Shown here: positions 43,852-55,240 of the stretch, one piece after another | Position numbering within the stretch: the first letter of the stretch is position 1 | How the letters are laid out: each line of letters begins with the position of its first letter | DNA from: Sordariomycetes sp. S80-01Y | Taxonomy: Eukaryota > Ascomycota > Sordariomycetes | Reading direction: 5' to 3' | NCBI GenBank assembly: GCA_037042185.1 | Contig: JAXQJY010000030.1 | Coordinates: 1,550,001-1,614,000, forward strand | DNA: 64,000 bases | Program-made: the position numbers and the translations under genes | The notes under the pieces: model-generated | What the model saw: the letters and a program-made list of their open reading frames with translations, nothing else | Databases searched by the model: none | Told to the model about the DNA's origin: nothing

Positions 43852-45355
43852 AGGTCGATACACGATAGATGTTGGTGTATGGTCTGACACAAGGTTTCGC
43901 CAGCGATGACATGGCATGTGTGAGTAAGCGAACAATGCAAGAAAAGACTATTAGCGCGGCGTTGAAGGATATTGCTTTTCGGGGATGCCGTTGGCTTTAG
44001 TTTGGTATCTAGACTTGACTTCAAGAGCAATAGACGGTGTTCGTGGTACCACACTCCATGACTTGAGATTCCCAGATCGAGCCAAATCCAAACAGACTTC
44101 CGGACGCGAGAGGTCTGGGGAGTTGGTGTAGGGTGAAGCTGCTACGCCACCCCCAGAGCCCGAACCTTGAGCCCCTATATACGCAGGGCTGAATCCAGGG
44201 TCCAAGGGTCCGGCCATTGCGATTCACAAACTCCATACATCGCCATCACTGGGCTGCCTCCAGCGAAGTGGCCCAGAGAAATCGAACCCGGCACGAGCCG
44301 AGCTGTAGACGCCTTCGGACTCCGCAACCGGCCGATGTGGTGGCCCCACCACGAGATCCGGAGCTTCCGGGATGAGGGGAGGACAACAGACACCACGGAC
44401 TCGCGGACTCCTGAGCTGTCGCCGAGGGCGAGGTGCCGAGGCATTAGTCATTGGGCTGAAGGAGGGTTGTCTGTGAGGAATTTTGTCCGGTGGAAGTTAT
44501 CGGGACAGGTGGAAGATTCCACAACTCGACGGAAGGGTAGCAATACGGGGACGGGTTCCATGTGGCGGTGGGAGTGGCTTGTGGGAGAGAGGTTCTATGA
44601 TGCTTCGAGAAGATGGGCCTCTTCCCGACGCACACGATGATAGCCTTTACGTGATTTATGACGTCGAGACTTAGAGATAGAGTTGCGAAGTAGGCCATCA
44701 GTACCTCTCGAGTACGATGACCAGGCCTCACGATTTTCCCATGTAGATATTGGAGAAACAGCGTGCTGGCAAGAATCGACTTTCCGCCTTCTAGCCCATC
44801 CCCCATCTGGATCAGATAATAATACCAGGTAGGACGTGGCGACACTGGATCAAACAAAGTCCGTCGCCCCTATGGTGATGATAATGTTGACGTTGTCCGC
44901 AACAGGTCTTTAGCAGGCACGCACTTTGGTTTAGCTCGCCCCGAGCACCTTGAGATTATTGGGGCGAGACTTGGCAATGTCCACTCGCCCAATGCCGTAC
45001 GAGTATGCGGCTCCTGCAGCGACAGCCACTGGCAGCAGCATGTTGAGGACTGTTAAGCATTCATAAAGCAGTCCGACCAAAGGACTACAGTATATCAACA
45101 TGAGAGTCAAGAGATGCCCATCTTAGAAGTAAAGTGCAAGGCCCATAAAGAGATGGAAGCCTGTGTGTATTTAGCAGAGAAGGTCTATCATTGCCAGGGG
45201 CTGTCAACAGCATGGCATAAGGATGCTCTTGCTGCTCAGACCTATGGATTGAGCAAAGCAGCTTGAGAGGTATGCTTTCTCTGGGTCGAGTTAACTCCTC
45301 GCCTTCTTATGTGTCTCGTGTATCGCGGTGCCGAAGCAACCTTATGCCGACTATT
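43852..45355. other. Intergenic region, 1.5 kb, no gene supported
   Basis: Convergent flank between the hydrolase (+) and the glycolipid transfer protein gene (-). Three minus-strand frames (43951-44217, 44224-44451, 44444-44857) of 75-137 codons and one plus-strand frame at 44167-44640 overlap one another; none has a family motif or clear codon bias. I do not exclude a small lineage-specific gene. Confidence 0.4.
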
Positions 45356-46147
45356 CTACCACTTGGCATCCTTCGAATTCACGAACCCTTTGAGAATACC
45401 AACGACCTTTTCCAAACCCATGAGGTAGCTCCTCAGCTCGAGCTTAACCTTCTCCGGGTCATCACCCAACTTGGCATAGAAGTCCTTGCGGTAAGGACAA
45501 GCACTCATGGCGGCGCTGAAGATAGGCTTGACAACAAAGCTGTGGTGGGGCTTCAGGGTAGTTCCATAGGCGGTGCGGAAGGATTCAGAGAGTTCCTCAG
45601 AATCCTTGGCGACGTTGGAAGAGAGGGCAATGCAGGTGAATTCGAGGCCACTGGAGGTTGTGTTAATAAGGTATCCGAGACGCAAACACAGTAAAGGGGA
45701 GCTCCTGGACATACCGGACAAGCCAGAGGAGACCCTCGGTGGCAACGTGCTTCTTGGTGGCGAGCTCAGCCTTGACAAGCTCTTGAACAGTCTGGGACTC
45801 GGCCGGGGCAGCAAGCTGGCGGTCACGGATCTTCTACAAGGGGGTCAGGGATATGTCTTCACGACGAGGCGGAGGGCGACACGGACCTTGATGTTGCCGT
45901 TCATGTCGTTCTTGACAGGGGAGAAGGCGACACCTCCCAGGACATCTATCAACTATCAGCCCACTTCTCCTTGGTTAATCCACTGTATTCAGGTCGTACC
46001 GAAGATGGTGGTCAACGACTCGGCGGCATCGAGAAACTCGGTAGTGCTAATGGCATTGTCCTTGTCGGCGTCGATGGGCACGTCGACGAAAGACTTGCGG
46101 AAGGTTTGCACGATGGTGCCACCGGGAGGGATCGCAGGACCGGACAT
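45356..46147 (-). CDS. het-c2: Glycolipid transfer protein, HET-C2 type
   Basis: Read on the minus strand, exons are 46147-46000, 45945-45887, 45833-45715 and 45650-45356, giving 206 residues, near the 208 of Podospora HET-C2. The glycolipid head-group site is intact: Asp63, Asn67 and Lys70 in the pattern D-x3-N-x2-K (NDMNGNIKK), Trp106 in GLLWLVR, and His145 in KPHHSFVVK. The protein moves glycosphingolipids, such as glucosylceramide, between membranes in the cytosol. In Podospora anserina, allelic variants of this gene trigger heterokaryon incompatibility with het-d and het-e partners. Whether it does so here is unknown. No NLR-type het partner lies in the window. Intron 1 has two possible acceptors seven bases apart (TGATAG); only the second keeps the frame. 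Confidence 0.94.
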
Positions 46148-47264
46148 TGTATCTGTTTCTTTGGGCTGTTGGAGGGTGTTCAAGGGTTCAAGTTGCAGAG
46201 GGCGGTCAAGGGACAGCTCCGACTGAGGTTGAACCCTGGAACGCGCACCACTGGCACCACAGCAACAACGGTGGCATTGAGGGGTAGCGGGGCAAGCTCT
46301 GGAACAGTGCCAAAGCTCTTATCGTCGGAGATTAACGCTGGATAGCACTGTTTGTGCACGGTGAATCCGGACCCGCAGATGGGTAACGCACCATACGTGC
46401 TTTGTCTAGGAGAAGCATCATAATTGTTTAAAATTGCATGGTACCTTAGGTTGCGCTTTGAATTGCCAAGTTGAGATCAATTGACTCCTACAGATCGAGC
46501 GCGGGACTCCAGTCCGCGGCCTGAGAGTCTAGTATACCTAGTACGGAGCACAGCCGGCAAGCACGGCCCTGCTTTTGACGTCATGGTTCCCATCATCAGC
46601 TGTCCCACCACCACTTCACAGGGATCTGCTAATACTGCAACCCTGAAACCTCTCGGTCTGGGAACGCCATGGGCGTTGACCTCCCAGCCGTTGGTGGAAC
46701 ACGCGGGCTTTTCGCTGCCCGCCGAGGTTCTTGGCTGTGATCCCATCGCATGCTGTTAGACAATCCCGCATCCCGAACGAGGGGCATTACGCGGCCTCGG
46801 CGGCCCGGCGACCTATAGCAGGCCAAAGCAGGGAAGTTATGGGACTGTTAAGGTCAGCTCGATTCTGACGATGTCGACTTCCCCGCCATCTTTTTCACCC
46901 GAGCCCACCAAGACGCGAGAAAAAGCCACAGCTGCCTTACCACTGCCAGCAGACCTGCTTGCGGCACGATCCCGCGGCCCATCTTCTTGGTTAGCCCATG
47001 AGAAGCTTTGCCCGATGACATCGATTGCTCCAATCTAAATATCCTCTCTCCCCCCGTCTTATCCCTACCAGACAGATGGTGTGATCATTATTGTTGTCTC
47101 AGCCCTATTGCTTGCGTCGTGACCCCGTTGTCTGTCGTTCCCGCGTCGTTACGTCCTTCTGTCCCTTCCGACAAGATACCCCCCTCAGCGTACCGTACGA
47201 TACTCTGCGGCTACGAACAGTTCTTGATCTAGGTGTCGCTTTTCTGTACTTTGCTACCGCCATA
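46148..47264. promoter_or_regulatory. Divergent 1.1-kb promoter region between GLTP and phospholipase D
   Basis: No gene is supported. It separates two divergent genes that both act on membrane lipids. A C/T-rich tract at about 47,035-47,130 is the probable leader region of the phospholipase D gene. Confidence 0.45.
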
Positions 47265-49984
47265 ATGCCTGGCGATGACAAGGACAATGGTGAGCACCAC
47301 AGCTTCATGGATGGGCTCAAGGAGAAGCTCCACGGAACCAAGCTCCATGAAGCAAAGGTTGCTCTTCACCACCGCAAGTATGCTGAACGGTGTCGCGCTG
47401 GACTAGGCAGTTGCTAACGAGACTCGCAGGAATCAAATTGGCAAGCTAGGAAATCTGGTAAGCGCCGGCGCAAATGTGCAAGCTTCAAGGAGAGAGGGAA
47501 GAGCTCACACAGCAATAGTTCAACGCCAATCACCGCCACGACGAAGAGCACGAGCAGCGATGCGACGAGAAGCGCAGCAAAATATGCGAATCCCATCGGT
47601 TCGAATCTTACTTCCCCGAGCGCGAAGGAAACCACGTCAAGTGGTACGTCGACGGCCGCGACTACTTCTGGGCCGTCTCCATTGCCCTCGAAAAGGCTGA
47701 AGAGTCCATCTACATCTGTGACTGGTGGCTGTCGCCAGAGCTCTTCTTGCGCCGCCCGCCTTATCACCAGCAGGAGTACCGTCTGGACCATCTGCTGAAG
47801 AGGAAAGCCGAGGCAGGCGTCAAAATCTATGTCATTGTTTATAAGGAGGTTGAAGCAGCTTTGACCTGTAATTCTTTGCACACGAAGCACGCCCTCCAAG
47901 CACTTTGCCCCGAAGGCACCCCTGGCCACGGTAACATTCGGATTCTGCGTCATCCCGACCACAACCCCTTTGAAAACGCAGCGGACTCGACTATGTATTG
48001 GGCTCATCACGAGAAGTTCATCGTCATTGACTACGCTCTTGCCTTCATCGGCGGGTTAGATCTCTGCTTCGGACGCTGGGATGCGCAGCAGCATCCCTTG
48101 TCGGATGTACATCCTGAAGGTGTCTCGAATGAGATCTGGCCGGGGCAAGATTTCAATAACAATCGTGTGATGGACTTCCAAAAGGTCGAAGACTGGCAGG
48201 AGAATGAGCTGAGCAAGGCGGACTATGGGCGCATGCCTTGGCATGATGTGGCCATGGGGGTCATTGGTCCTTGCGTCTACGACATTGCTGAGCACTTTGT
48301 GCTGCGCTGGAACTTTGTCAAGCGCGACAAGTACAAGCGTGATGAGAGATACGACTGGATCGTGCTGGAGGGTCGCGATGGCGAGGACGAGGATCTTGTA
48401 GGTGTGCAGCGACCCAAGCACCCAGTCGGAGACTACATCCAGCATCCCATCACGCCTTTGAGCACCAAGAAGCTTTGGGACGACAGAGGCACCGTCAACG
48501 CGCAGATCGTACGCTCCAGCGCTGACTGGTCGAGTGGGATCTTGACAGACCACTCTATTCAAAACGCCTACTCCGAGGTCATCCGCAATGCGCAGCACTA
48601 CGTCTACATCGAGAACCAGTTCTTCATTACCGCCACTGGCGAGAACCAGAACCCAATTCACAACACCATTGGCGCAGCTATAGTGGACGCGGTTTTGCGA
48701 GCTGCCAAGGAAGGTCGCAAATTCCGCATTATCATCATCATCCCTGCCATCCCAGGCTTCGCTGGTGACTTGCGTGACAATGCCGCTGCCGGCACGCGTG
48801 CCATCATGGACTATCAGTACAAGTCCATCTGTCGTGGTGAGCACTCCATCTTTGAGAAGATCAAGGCACAGGATGTGGACCCCACGCAGTACATCTTCTT
48901 CTTCAACCTGAGGTCTTATGATCGCCTGAACAAGACACCTGCCTTGGTCGAGACGGAGAAGAAGACTGGCATTAGCTATCAGCAAGTGCAGCGTGCTGAG
49001 GCTGAGGAGATCATGGCTGAGGGCATTCATGGTACTCTCGATTCGAAGCACCATGAGCGTGATGAGCACATGGGTGATATCTCGGAACAGAAGAACAAGC
49101 AGCAGGATCATGACATCCAGAAGGCGATGGATGCCAAGAGGCGATTTGAAGAGGCTCGCCCTGAGGGTGTGGTTGATACCTCTGCTACTGTTGCCCATTA
49201 TGCTATGGCTGGTCAGGGATCAATCAAGGAGGAGAAGTGGGATGAGGAGCACCCGGAGAGTGAGGTCGAGAATTGGGTTCAGGAAGAGCTGTATATTCAC
49301 AGCAAGCTCCTCATCGCGGATGACCGCATCGTCATTTGCGGGTCCAGCAACCTCAACGACCGCAGTCAGCTTGGCTACCACGACTCGGAGCTCAGTATCG
49401 TGATGGAGGATAAGCGCAAGATTCAGAGCACCATGAATGGTGAGACCTTTGAGGCTGGTTATCACGCTGCGACGCTGCGACGGTACCTCTGGCGCGAACA
49501 TCTTGGCCTCTTACCTCCTCAGCCCCTGAGCGCCGACGATGATATCAACGCTCTGCCACCGAATGTGAATGGCGAAAACAAGATCCTGGACGATGTCGAC
49601 AGCTGGCACTTTGTGGAGGATCCGCTCGACGAGAAGCTCTGGGAGATGTGGACTGGGCAGGCGGACAAGAACACCATGCTGTTCCGCCACCTCTTCCATG
49701 CCGACCCTGACGACCATAGTAAGTTAAATCACATGTCATGCCCCCAATCATCGCTGACCTACCGTCTAGTCAAAAGCTTCGAAGATTACGACCGTTTCTT
49801 GCCGCCCCGTGGTGTCAAGTCCGGTCACATCTTTGACCAGTTCATCCCACCAGAGGATGTCCGAGATAAGCTCGACCAGATCAAGGGGCATCTTGTGTGG
49901 TTCCCGTTGAAATTCCTGAAGGATGCTGAGATGGCAGAATGGGGTCTCCAGGTTAACTCATTCACCGAGAGTGTCTTCACCTAA
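47265..49984 (+). CDS. Phospholipase D without PX/PH domains (PldA-like)
   Basis: Exons 47265-47377, 47430-47457, 47519-49718 and 49770-49984 give 851 residues; exon 2 is only 28 nt. Two HKD catalytic motifs are present: HHEKFIVID near 209 and HSKLLIADD near 641, followed by GSSNLNDRS. Each contributes a His and Lys to one active site, which hydrolyses phosphatidylcholine to phosphatidic acid and choline. The N-terminus lacks the PX and PH domains found in yeast Spo14 and animal PLD1, and instead starts with a short charged region. Aspergillus nidulans PldA is, as far as I recall, similar in length and layout. The last intron (51 nt) is stop-free and a multiple of three, so retention would add 17 residues. 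It acts at membranes, probably in traffic or signalling. Confidence 0.93.
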
Positions 49985-51319
49985 GGTCTCGAATGGCGCA
50001 AAGCCCAACAAATCCCAGCAAATCCCGACTGATCTAAGGCGTTCGGCGTATGACGATGATGAGATACGATGATTCATTAGCTGATATTCCGAATGATTAT
50101 CGTCTTCACTTTCACTCTTGACCGTAGAGCAATGCATGTACTCCGCGGCAAGGGCGAGCTGCGACCCTGCACAGCCGGTGATACTGGTTGGTGTAAACGG
50201 GATCCAATGAGATGAGCTAGAATTGGGGTTGCCATGTTGATCGTTCCACCAGGCCGAGTGTCCAAAGAGCTTCAGGCAGGAAAATCTAGACTTCACGGCA
50301 CCGTTCTCAGCCCGCCCTTGGCGCACCTAGCGGAGACCAGGCTTCGGTAGGCGATGTCACTGTATATCCGGTGGGGAGGCGCTCGATGTCTGGGCCAAGC
50401 ATCGCCTCGAAGCCTATCAAGACTCGCAAGATGGTGAAATCACATCAGTGGTGTGACGGGGCTGTAAGCCAGACCAATCCGAGGCGCTAAGCGGTGTCTG
50501 CTCACGAAGCTGTGCCTGCAGGAGGTGTCAAGGAACGGGGGCTCTTGAGAATGCTGGAAGCGACTGTTAATGGCTGCCGAATGTGCATTTTCCTCCAATG
50601 GAAGGCCGTGGGATAGAACAGATGCAATGGGAATGTTGGAGATGGTACCTTGACAAGCTTGATTAGACGATGCACGCTGGTGCAGTGAACCTGGCAGTGG
50701 ATCCAAGCGCTACTAAGCGCCTACGACAACGTGCTTCCGCGGCAGTTCCAGGCTGATGCCTCTCCCACCAACACATCCGACACAACAGCTGCAAGGGTGT
50801 CTGTCTGTTGGGCTTTATGTTGTCGTTGCCCACATCCACACTATTTCGATACCTGACGCCCAACCCTCCAGCTGGCGCTGACGACCCAAGCTTTCCCTCT
50901 ACTTGCAGCCTAACCGCTGTGCGTCATAACGTCACCGCCGTCTGTCCCTACGACCGACCTCGACCGACGGTCTCGTATCAGCTTCACCCCGCTTCGGGAA
51001 CCTTGGCCTCAACCATCCTCGGGCATCCCTCACTAGTGCTAGTGTTCAACATACAGGAGAGCTTCCACGACAGCCTTCCAGAAGACTTGACGACGCGGGC
51101 GACCTGCACGAGCAAGACGAGCCCATTCGTCAAACCCCACATCCAAGCTGGCCGCATAATAAGCGACCTCCCGAAGGCCTTCGCACCGCACCGATCCCAT
51201 TGCGCGCCATCGTCTACCTTCTGCGCCCAGCCGAGCCTTGCCTGTCACTCACACATCCTCTCGCTCTTCGAACGCACATTCTATCGGGGAGGGTTACGCT
51301 CGCCGTGCCGTTGCACAAG
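49985..51319. other. Intergenic region and BRO1 leader
   Basis: 3' flank of the phospholipase D gene, then the promoter and leader of BRO1. No gene is supported, apart from a long frame overlapping the BRO1 start (listed separately). Confidence 0.45.
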
Positions 51320-51338
51320 ATGGCGCAGTCCCCGATGA
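50817..51338 (+). other. Possible overlapping uORF (173 codons) ahead of BRO1
   Basis: An ATG at 50817 opens a frame that runs 522 nt and stops at 51338, 19 bases past the BRO1 start and out of frame with it. The product is Ser/Pro/Thr-rich with no motif. If the transcript began upstream of 50817, this would block BRO1 translation, so it is more likely that transcription starts further down. Length may simply follow from the low A/T content. Confidence 0.25.
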
Positions 51339-54300
51339 TCTCGGTGCCCCTCAAGGCCACCAACGAGATCGACTGGGTAGCCCCTCTCAAGGCCTACATC
51401 CGCGATACCTACGGTGACGATCCTGAACGATATGCGGAGGAGTGTGCAACGCTGAATCGCCTACGGCAGGATATGAGGGGGGCCGGGAAGGAGAGCACCA
51501 GCGGGAGGGATATGCTTTACCGATACTATGGGCAGTTGGAGCTGTTGGACCTGAGATTTCCAGTGGATGAGCAGCATATCAAGATTCAGTTCACTTGGTA
51601 GGTCCACGTTCACCATCGAGAAAAGGGGAAGCTAACGATCTGGGTCAGGTTCGATGCGTTCACTCACAAATCGACGTCGCAATATTCCCTGGCATTCGAG
51701 AAAGCTTCCATAATATTCAACATCTCGGCTGTCCTGTCCTGCCACGCCAACTTCCAGAACCGATCCGACGAATCTGCCCTCAAGACGGCGTACCACTCCT
51801 TCCAAGCCTCTGCCGGCATGTTCACGTACATCAACGAGAACTTTCTACACGCACCGTCGTCCGATCTCAGCAGGGAAACCGTCAAAGCTCTGATCAATCT
51901 GATGCTTGCGCAAGCTCAAGAAATATTTTTGGAGAAGCAGATCGCGGACAAAAAGAAGGTTGGGTTGCTCGCGAAACTGGCCGCGCAAGCTGCCTACCTC
52001 TATGCTCAAGCGGTTGAGGGCGTACAGGAAAACGTCACCAAGGCTATCTTTGAGAAAGTCTGGTTGATGTTCGTGCAGGTCAAGTCAAGTTTGCTGCATT
52101 CTATGGCGCAGTACTACCAGGGTATCGCTGATGAGGAAGCCGGCCAGTATGGAATCGCGGTTGCGAGGTTCCAGGTTGCTGATACTGCGGCCAAGGAGGC
52201 AGATAAGGGGGCTAAGTATTTCCCGAGCGCCCCTAGCCCGACCTCGAACCTCAGTGCGGAGACAGCTGGGTTGCTGCAGAACCTTACTAGTCGGCATTTG
52301 TCAAGCGTCAAGGAGAAGCTGCAGGAATCTGCGAAGGACAACGATTACATCTACCATCATACTGTTCCAGCCGAAGCCAGTTTGGAGAGCATTGCCAAGT
52401 TGCCGGCTGCTAAGCCCATACCAGTGTCTGAGTTGTACGCAGGCCAGGATATCAACCGGATCACTGGACCTGACCTGTTTGCTAAAATCGTCCCAATGGC
52501 TGTCACAGAATCTGCCAGTCTATATGATGAAGAAAAGGCGAAGCTGGTGCGAGCCGAGACAGAGAAGGTTGACACTGCGAATGGAGAGATGGCTGCTAGC
52601 TTGGACTACTTGAGACTACCTGGGGCCTTGCAAGTCTTGAAGGGAGGATTCGATCAGGACATCTTGCCTGATGAAGACTTCCGCCAGTGGTGCGACGACG
52701 TGGCAAACCACGAAAACCCAGGGGCTATTCTTGACAGCCTAAGGTCGGACAGGGAGACCATTATCGGTACTTTGGATAAGTGCTCTAAACAACTGGACAT
52801 GGAGGAAAGTGTATGTGAGAAAATGCGATCGAAGTACGAGAGTGAATGGACACAGCAGCCTAGCTCGGGGTTGACAACGACATTACGAGGCGATATCCGG
52901 AGCTATCGACAGGCACTGGAGGAGGCGATGCGGAGCGACAGCCAGCTGTCAAGCAAGATGCGGCAGAACGAGGGCGAATTCGAGGAGATGCGCCGTGCTA
53001 CGCAAGACGGAGAGGTTGATCAGCTTTTCCAAAGGGCTGTGGCTCAGGTCAGGGGCAAGAGTAGCAATGCGACCAGTCCTGCTGGCATCGAGCCGAACTT
53101 GTTGGATGCCGATTTCGAAGAAGAAGGGGCGGCTGTTGTGGATCAGATTGCTCGGGTCGAGGAAATTCTGAAGAAGCTCAATCTGGTGAAAAGGGAACGT
53201 AACCAGGTGTTGAAAGATCTTAAGGAGAAGGCAAGCATTACCACCAAACTCTCTTCATACCCAAGATGCTAACAATGTGAACAGGTCCATAACGACGACA
53301 TCTCGCAGATCCTCATCCTCAACAAGAAGTCGATATCGAACTACGAGGCCCAGCTTTTCCAACAGGAGTTGGAGAAGTTCCGGCCTCATCAGAATCGTCT
53401 ACTCCAGGCAAACCACAAACAGTCCTCCTTGATGAAAGACCTCACAGCTACGTTCAATGCCCTTTTGCAAGACAAGCGAGTGCGATCAGAGCAAAGCAAG
53501 TATGAGCAAATCCAGAAACAACGTTCTACCGTGATCAATCGGTATAAGAGGGCGTACCAGGAATTCCTCGACTTAACCTCCGGGCTGCACAGTGCTAAGA
53601 ACTGGTACACCGAGATGAAGGAGACAGTTGAGAGTTTGGAGAAGAACGTTGAGGCGTTTGTCAATAACAGGAGGTCGGAAGGCGCCCAGCTTCTAAACCA
53701 GATCGAGCAGTCCAAGTCGAGTAACAAGTCTGCACAGGCCGAGCTGGAGCAGGAGAGGCTGCGGGGACTCATGGATCGCATGTCGATGGGGCCATCGACT
53801 CAATCGCCGCCACCCGTACCCCCTCAGCCGAACTCAGGTCGGCCCACGCCGGCGCCCCTTTTTCAACCTGGACAGGCACCGCGGTATGGGCAGAGTCAGT
53901 CGAGCTACCACAGCCAGTATCAGATGCCGACTTCGCCACCTCCGAATCAGACCAGCATGCAGCAGCAGCAGCAGCAGCCATACCAAGGGTACAACAGCCC
54001 ACCTGCTCAGACCTACGGGCAACCGGCTGGAAACACGTACGGGCAGCCATACAACCCTAGTACATTTGGACGCACACCTGGCCCAACATCGCCGCCGCCG
54101 AATCAAACATCGTTCGGCATGCAAGCGAGATCTCCGCCGCCAACGCAGACGTCCTTCGGCCAGTCAATGCACCAGCCTCAGCAAAGCTACAACACGTACG
54201 GGGCCCCTCAGACGCCGCAGCAACAGCAGCAACACCAGTCGCAAGGAGGCTACAATATGCCAGCGGGCTTCGTACCACCTCCACCGCCGCCTGGACCACC

Positions 54301-54463
54301 GCCGTTGGGACCTCAGCAGACGTATCATTACGGCCAGCAACAACAGCCGCAGCAACATGGATATGGCCAGCCACAGAGTGCGCATCCTCACAGCGCTCAT
54401 CCGCAGTCGGCTCAACCGCAACAACCCCACGATCCATGGGCTGGCCTGAATGCATGGAAATAG
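51320..54463 (+). CDS. BRO1: BRO1 domain ESCRT-associated protein (Bro1/Vps31)
   Basis: Exons 51320-51597, 51649-53230 and 53285-54463 give 1012 residues. The BRO1 domain (about 1-385) begins MISVPLKATNEIDWVAPL and contains YRYYGQLELLDLRFP; it binds the ESCRT-III subunit Snf7. A V-shaped coiled-coil domain (about 400-790) follows, then a Pro/Gln-rich tail with a run of Gln coded by a CAG repeat near 53,960-53,979 and repeated PPPNQTS units. The N-terminus fits Bro1 rather than its paralogue Rim20/PalA, which has a different start and no such tail. Bro1 recruits the deubiquitinase Doa4 to endosomes during multivesicular body sorting. Intron 2 has a GC donor; skipping this would truncate the protein in the V domain. 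The tail ends PHDPWAGLNAWK. Confidence 0.94.
53231..53284 (+). other. Non-canonical GC-AG intron in BRO1
   Basis: The intron begins GCAAGC after GAGAAG and ends GAACAG, 54 nt, with a GCTAAC branch site. Removing it joins LKDLKEK to VHNDDISQI, a conserved part of the V domain, in frame (1860 + 1179 nt). No GT donor nearby gives this join. Confidence 0.88.
53960..53979 (+). repeat. CAG trinucleotide run coding poly-Gln
   Basis: Six consecutive CAG codons (with a nearby seventh Gln context) in the Pro/Gln-rich tail of BRO1. Such runs vary in length between strains by slippage. A strain survey would show this. Confidence 0.75.
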
Positions 54464-55240
54464 CATGGGTAGGAGGGACTGTTGTATATAGCTAGCATGA
54501 TAAGTGAATGGCCATGGAGAAGGGGAATGGCATGAATTAGAAACGTCTCATCGCAACTTGCCCATAACGTGGGCACTCACGGATATCTCAGGGCCGTCCC
54601 TTTCAAACTATGTAATCCATCGGCTCTGGACCGACACAGCTGGCTGAGCACCGATTGGCTCAGTTCCCAAAATGCCTTTTTCACCTGGGGTCATTGAACT
54701 TAGGGCCATTGAAGCGACGAGTTCGGTTGATTGCAGGCCTCAGGACGGCCAATGACTCGTCGAAAACCGTCGCCATCCGCTGCGCCGAGGCGGTCGGCTC
54801 AGATCTGCCAGCCACACACCACATTAACCCGATTCCCCGAATAGCATAGCACCAGCGGAGCAGCAACCATGAAAGTAGCCAATCGAAAGCAGGGTATTAT
54901 GATGGGGGATTTGGAATTTGGGGCAGTGTGGGGAAGATGGCTCTCGATAAGGCGGCATCGGTGGGTGAAGTGGGAAATGCGGATAAAAGCCGAAGGGACG
55001 AAGCCAGCTTGGTCTTGCCTTTATTTATTTTGACGAAGAACTTAAGTGTTCGTTATTGCTTATTGGACTCGAAGAGTAATGCGCCATTGGGATATCTGCG
55101 CATAGTAGTCGAAAGGACAGACTGACGGGCAACAACCCACCACCTGCACCGAAGCCGACGTCATCGCCTCGGCCAAAGGGATCGCAGACACAGGTCGACC
55201 GACATCCATCACCACAAACACCACCTACAGGGTCGACAAG
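54464..55240. other. Intergenic region, no gene seen
   Basis: 3' flank of BRO1 and promoter of the lactate dehydrogenase gene. Short frames only, without motifs. Confidence 0.5.

Noticed and set aside
44270-44350. tRNA-like GGTTCGATTT on the minus strand
   Set aside because: The flanking bases do not form a T-arm stem or an acceptor stem, so no cloverleaf can be drawn.
43951-44857. Three consecutive minus-strand frames and one plus-strand frame after the hydrolase
   Set aside because: I tried to join them with fungal splice signals and found no consistent gene or motif.
48056-49198. 380-codon minus-strand frame opposite phospholipase D
   Set aside because: Antisense shadow with no motif; the + strand holds both HKD motifs.
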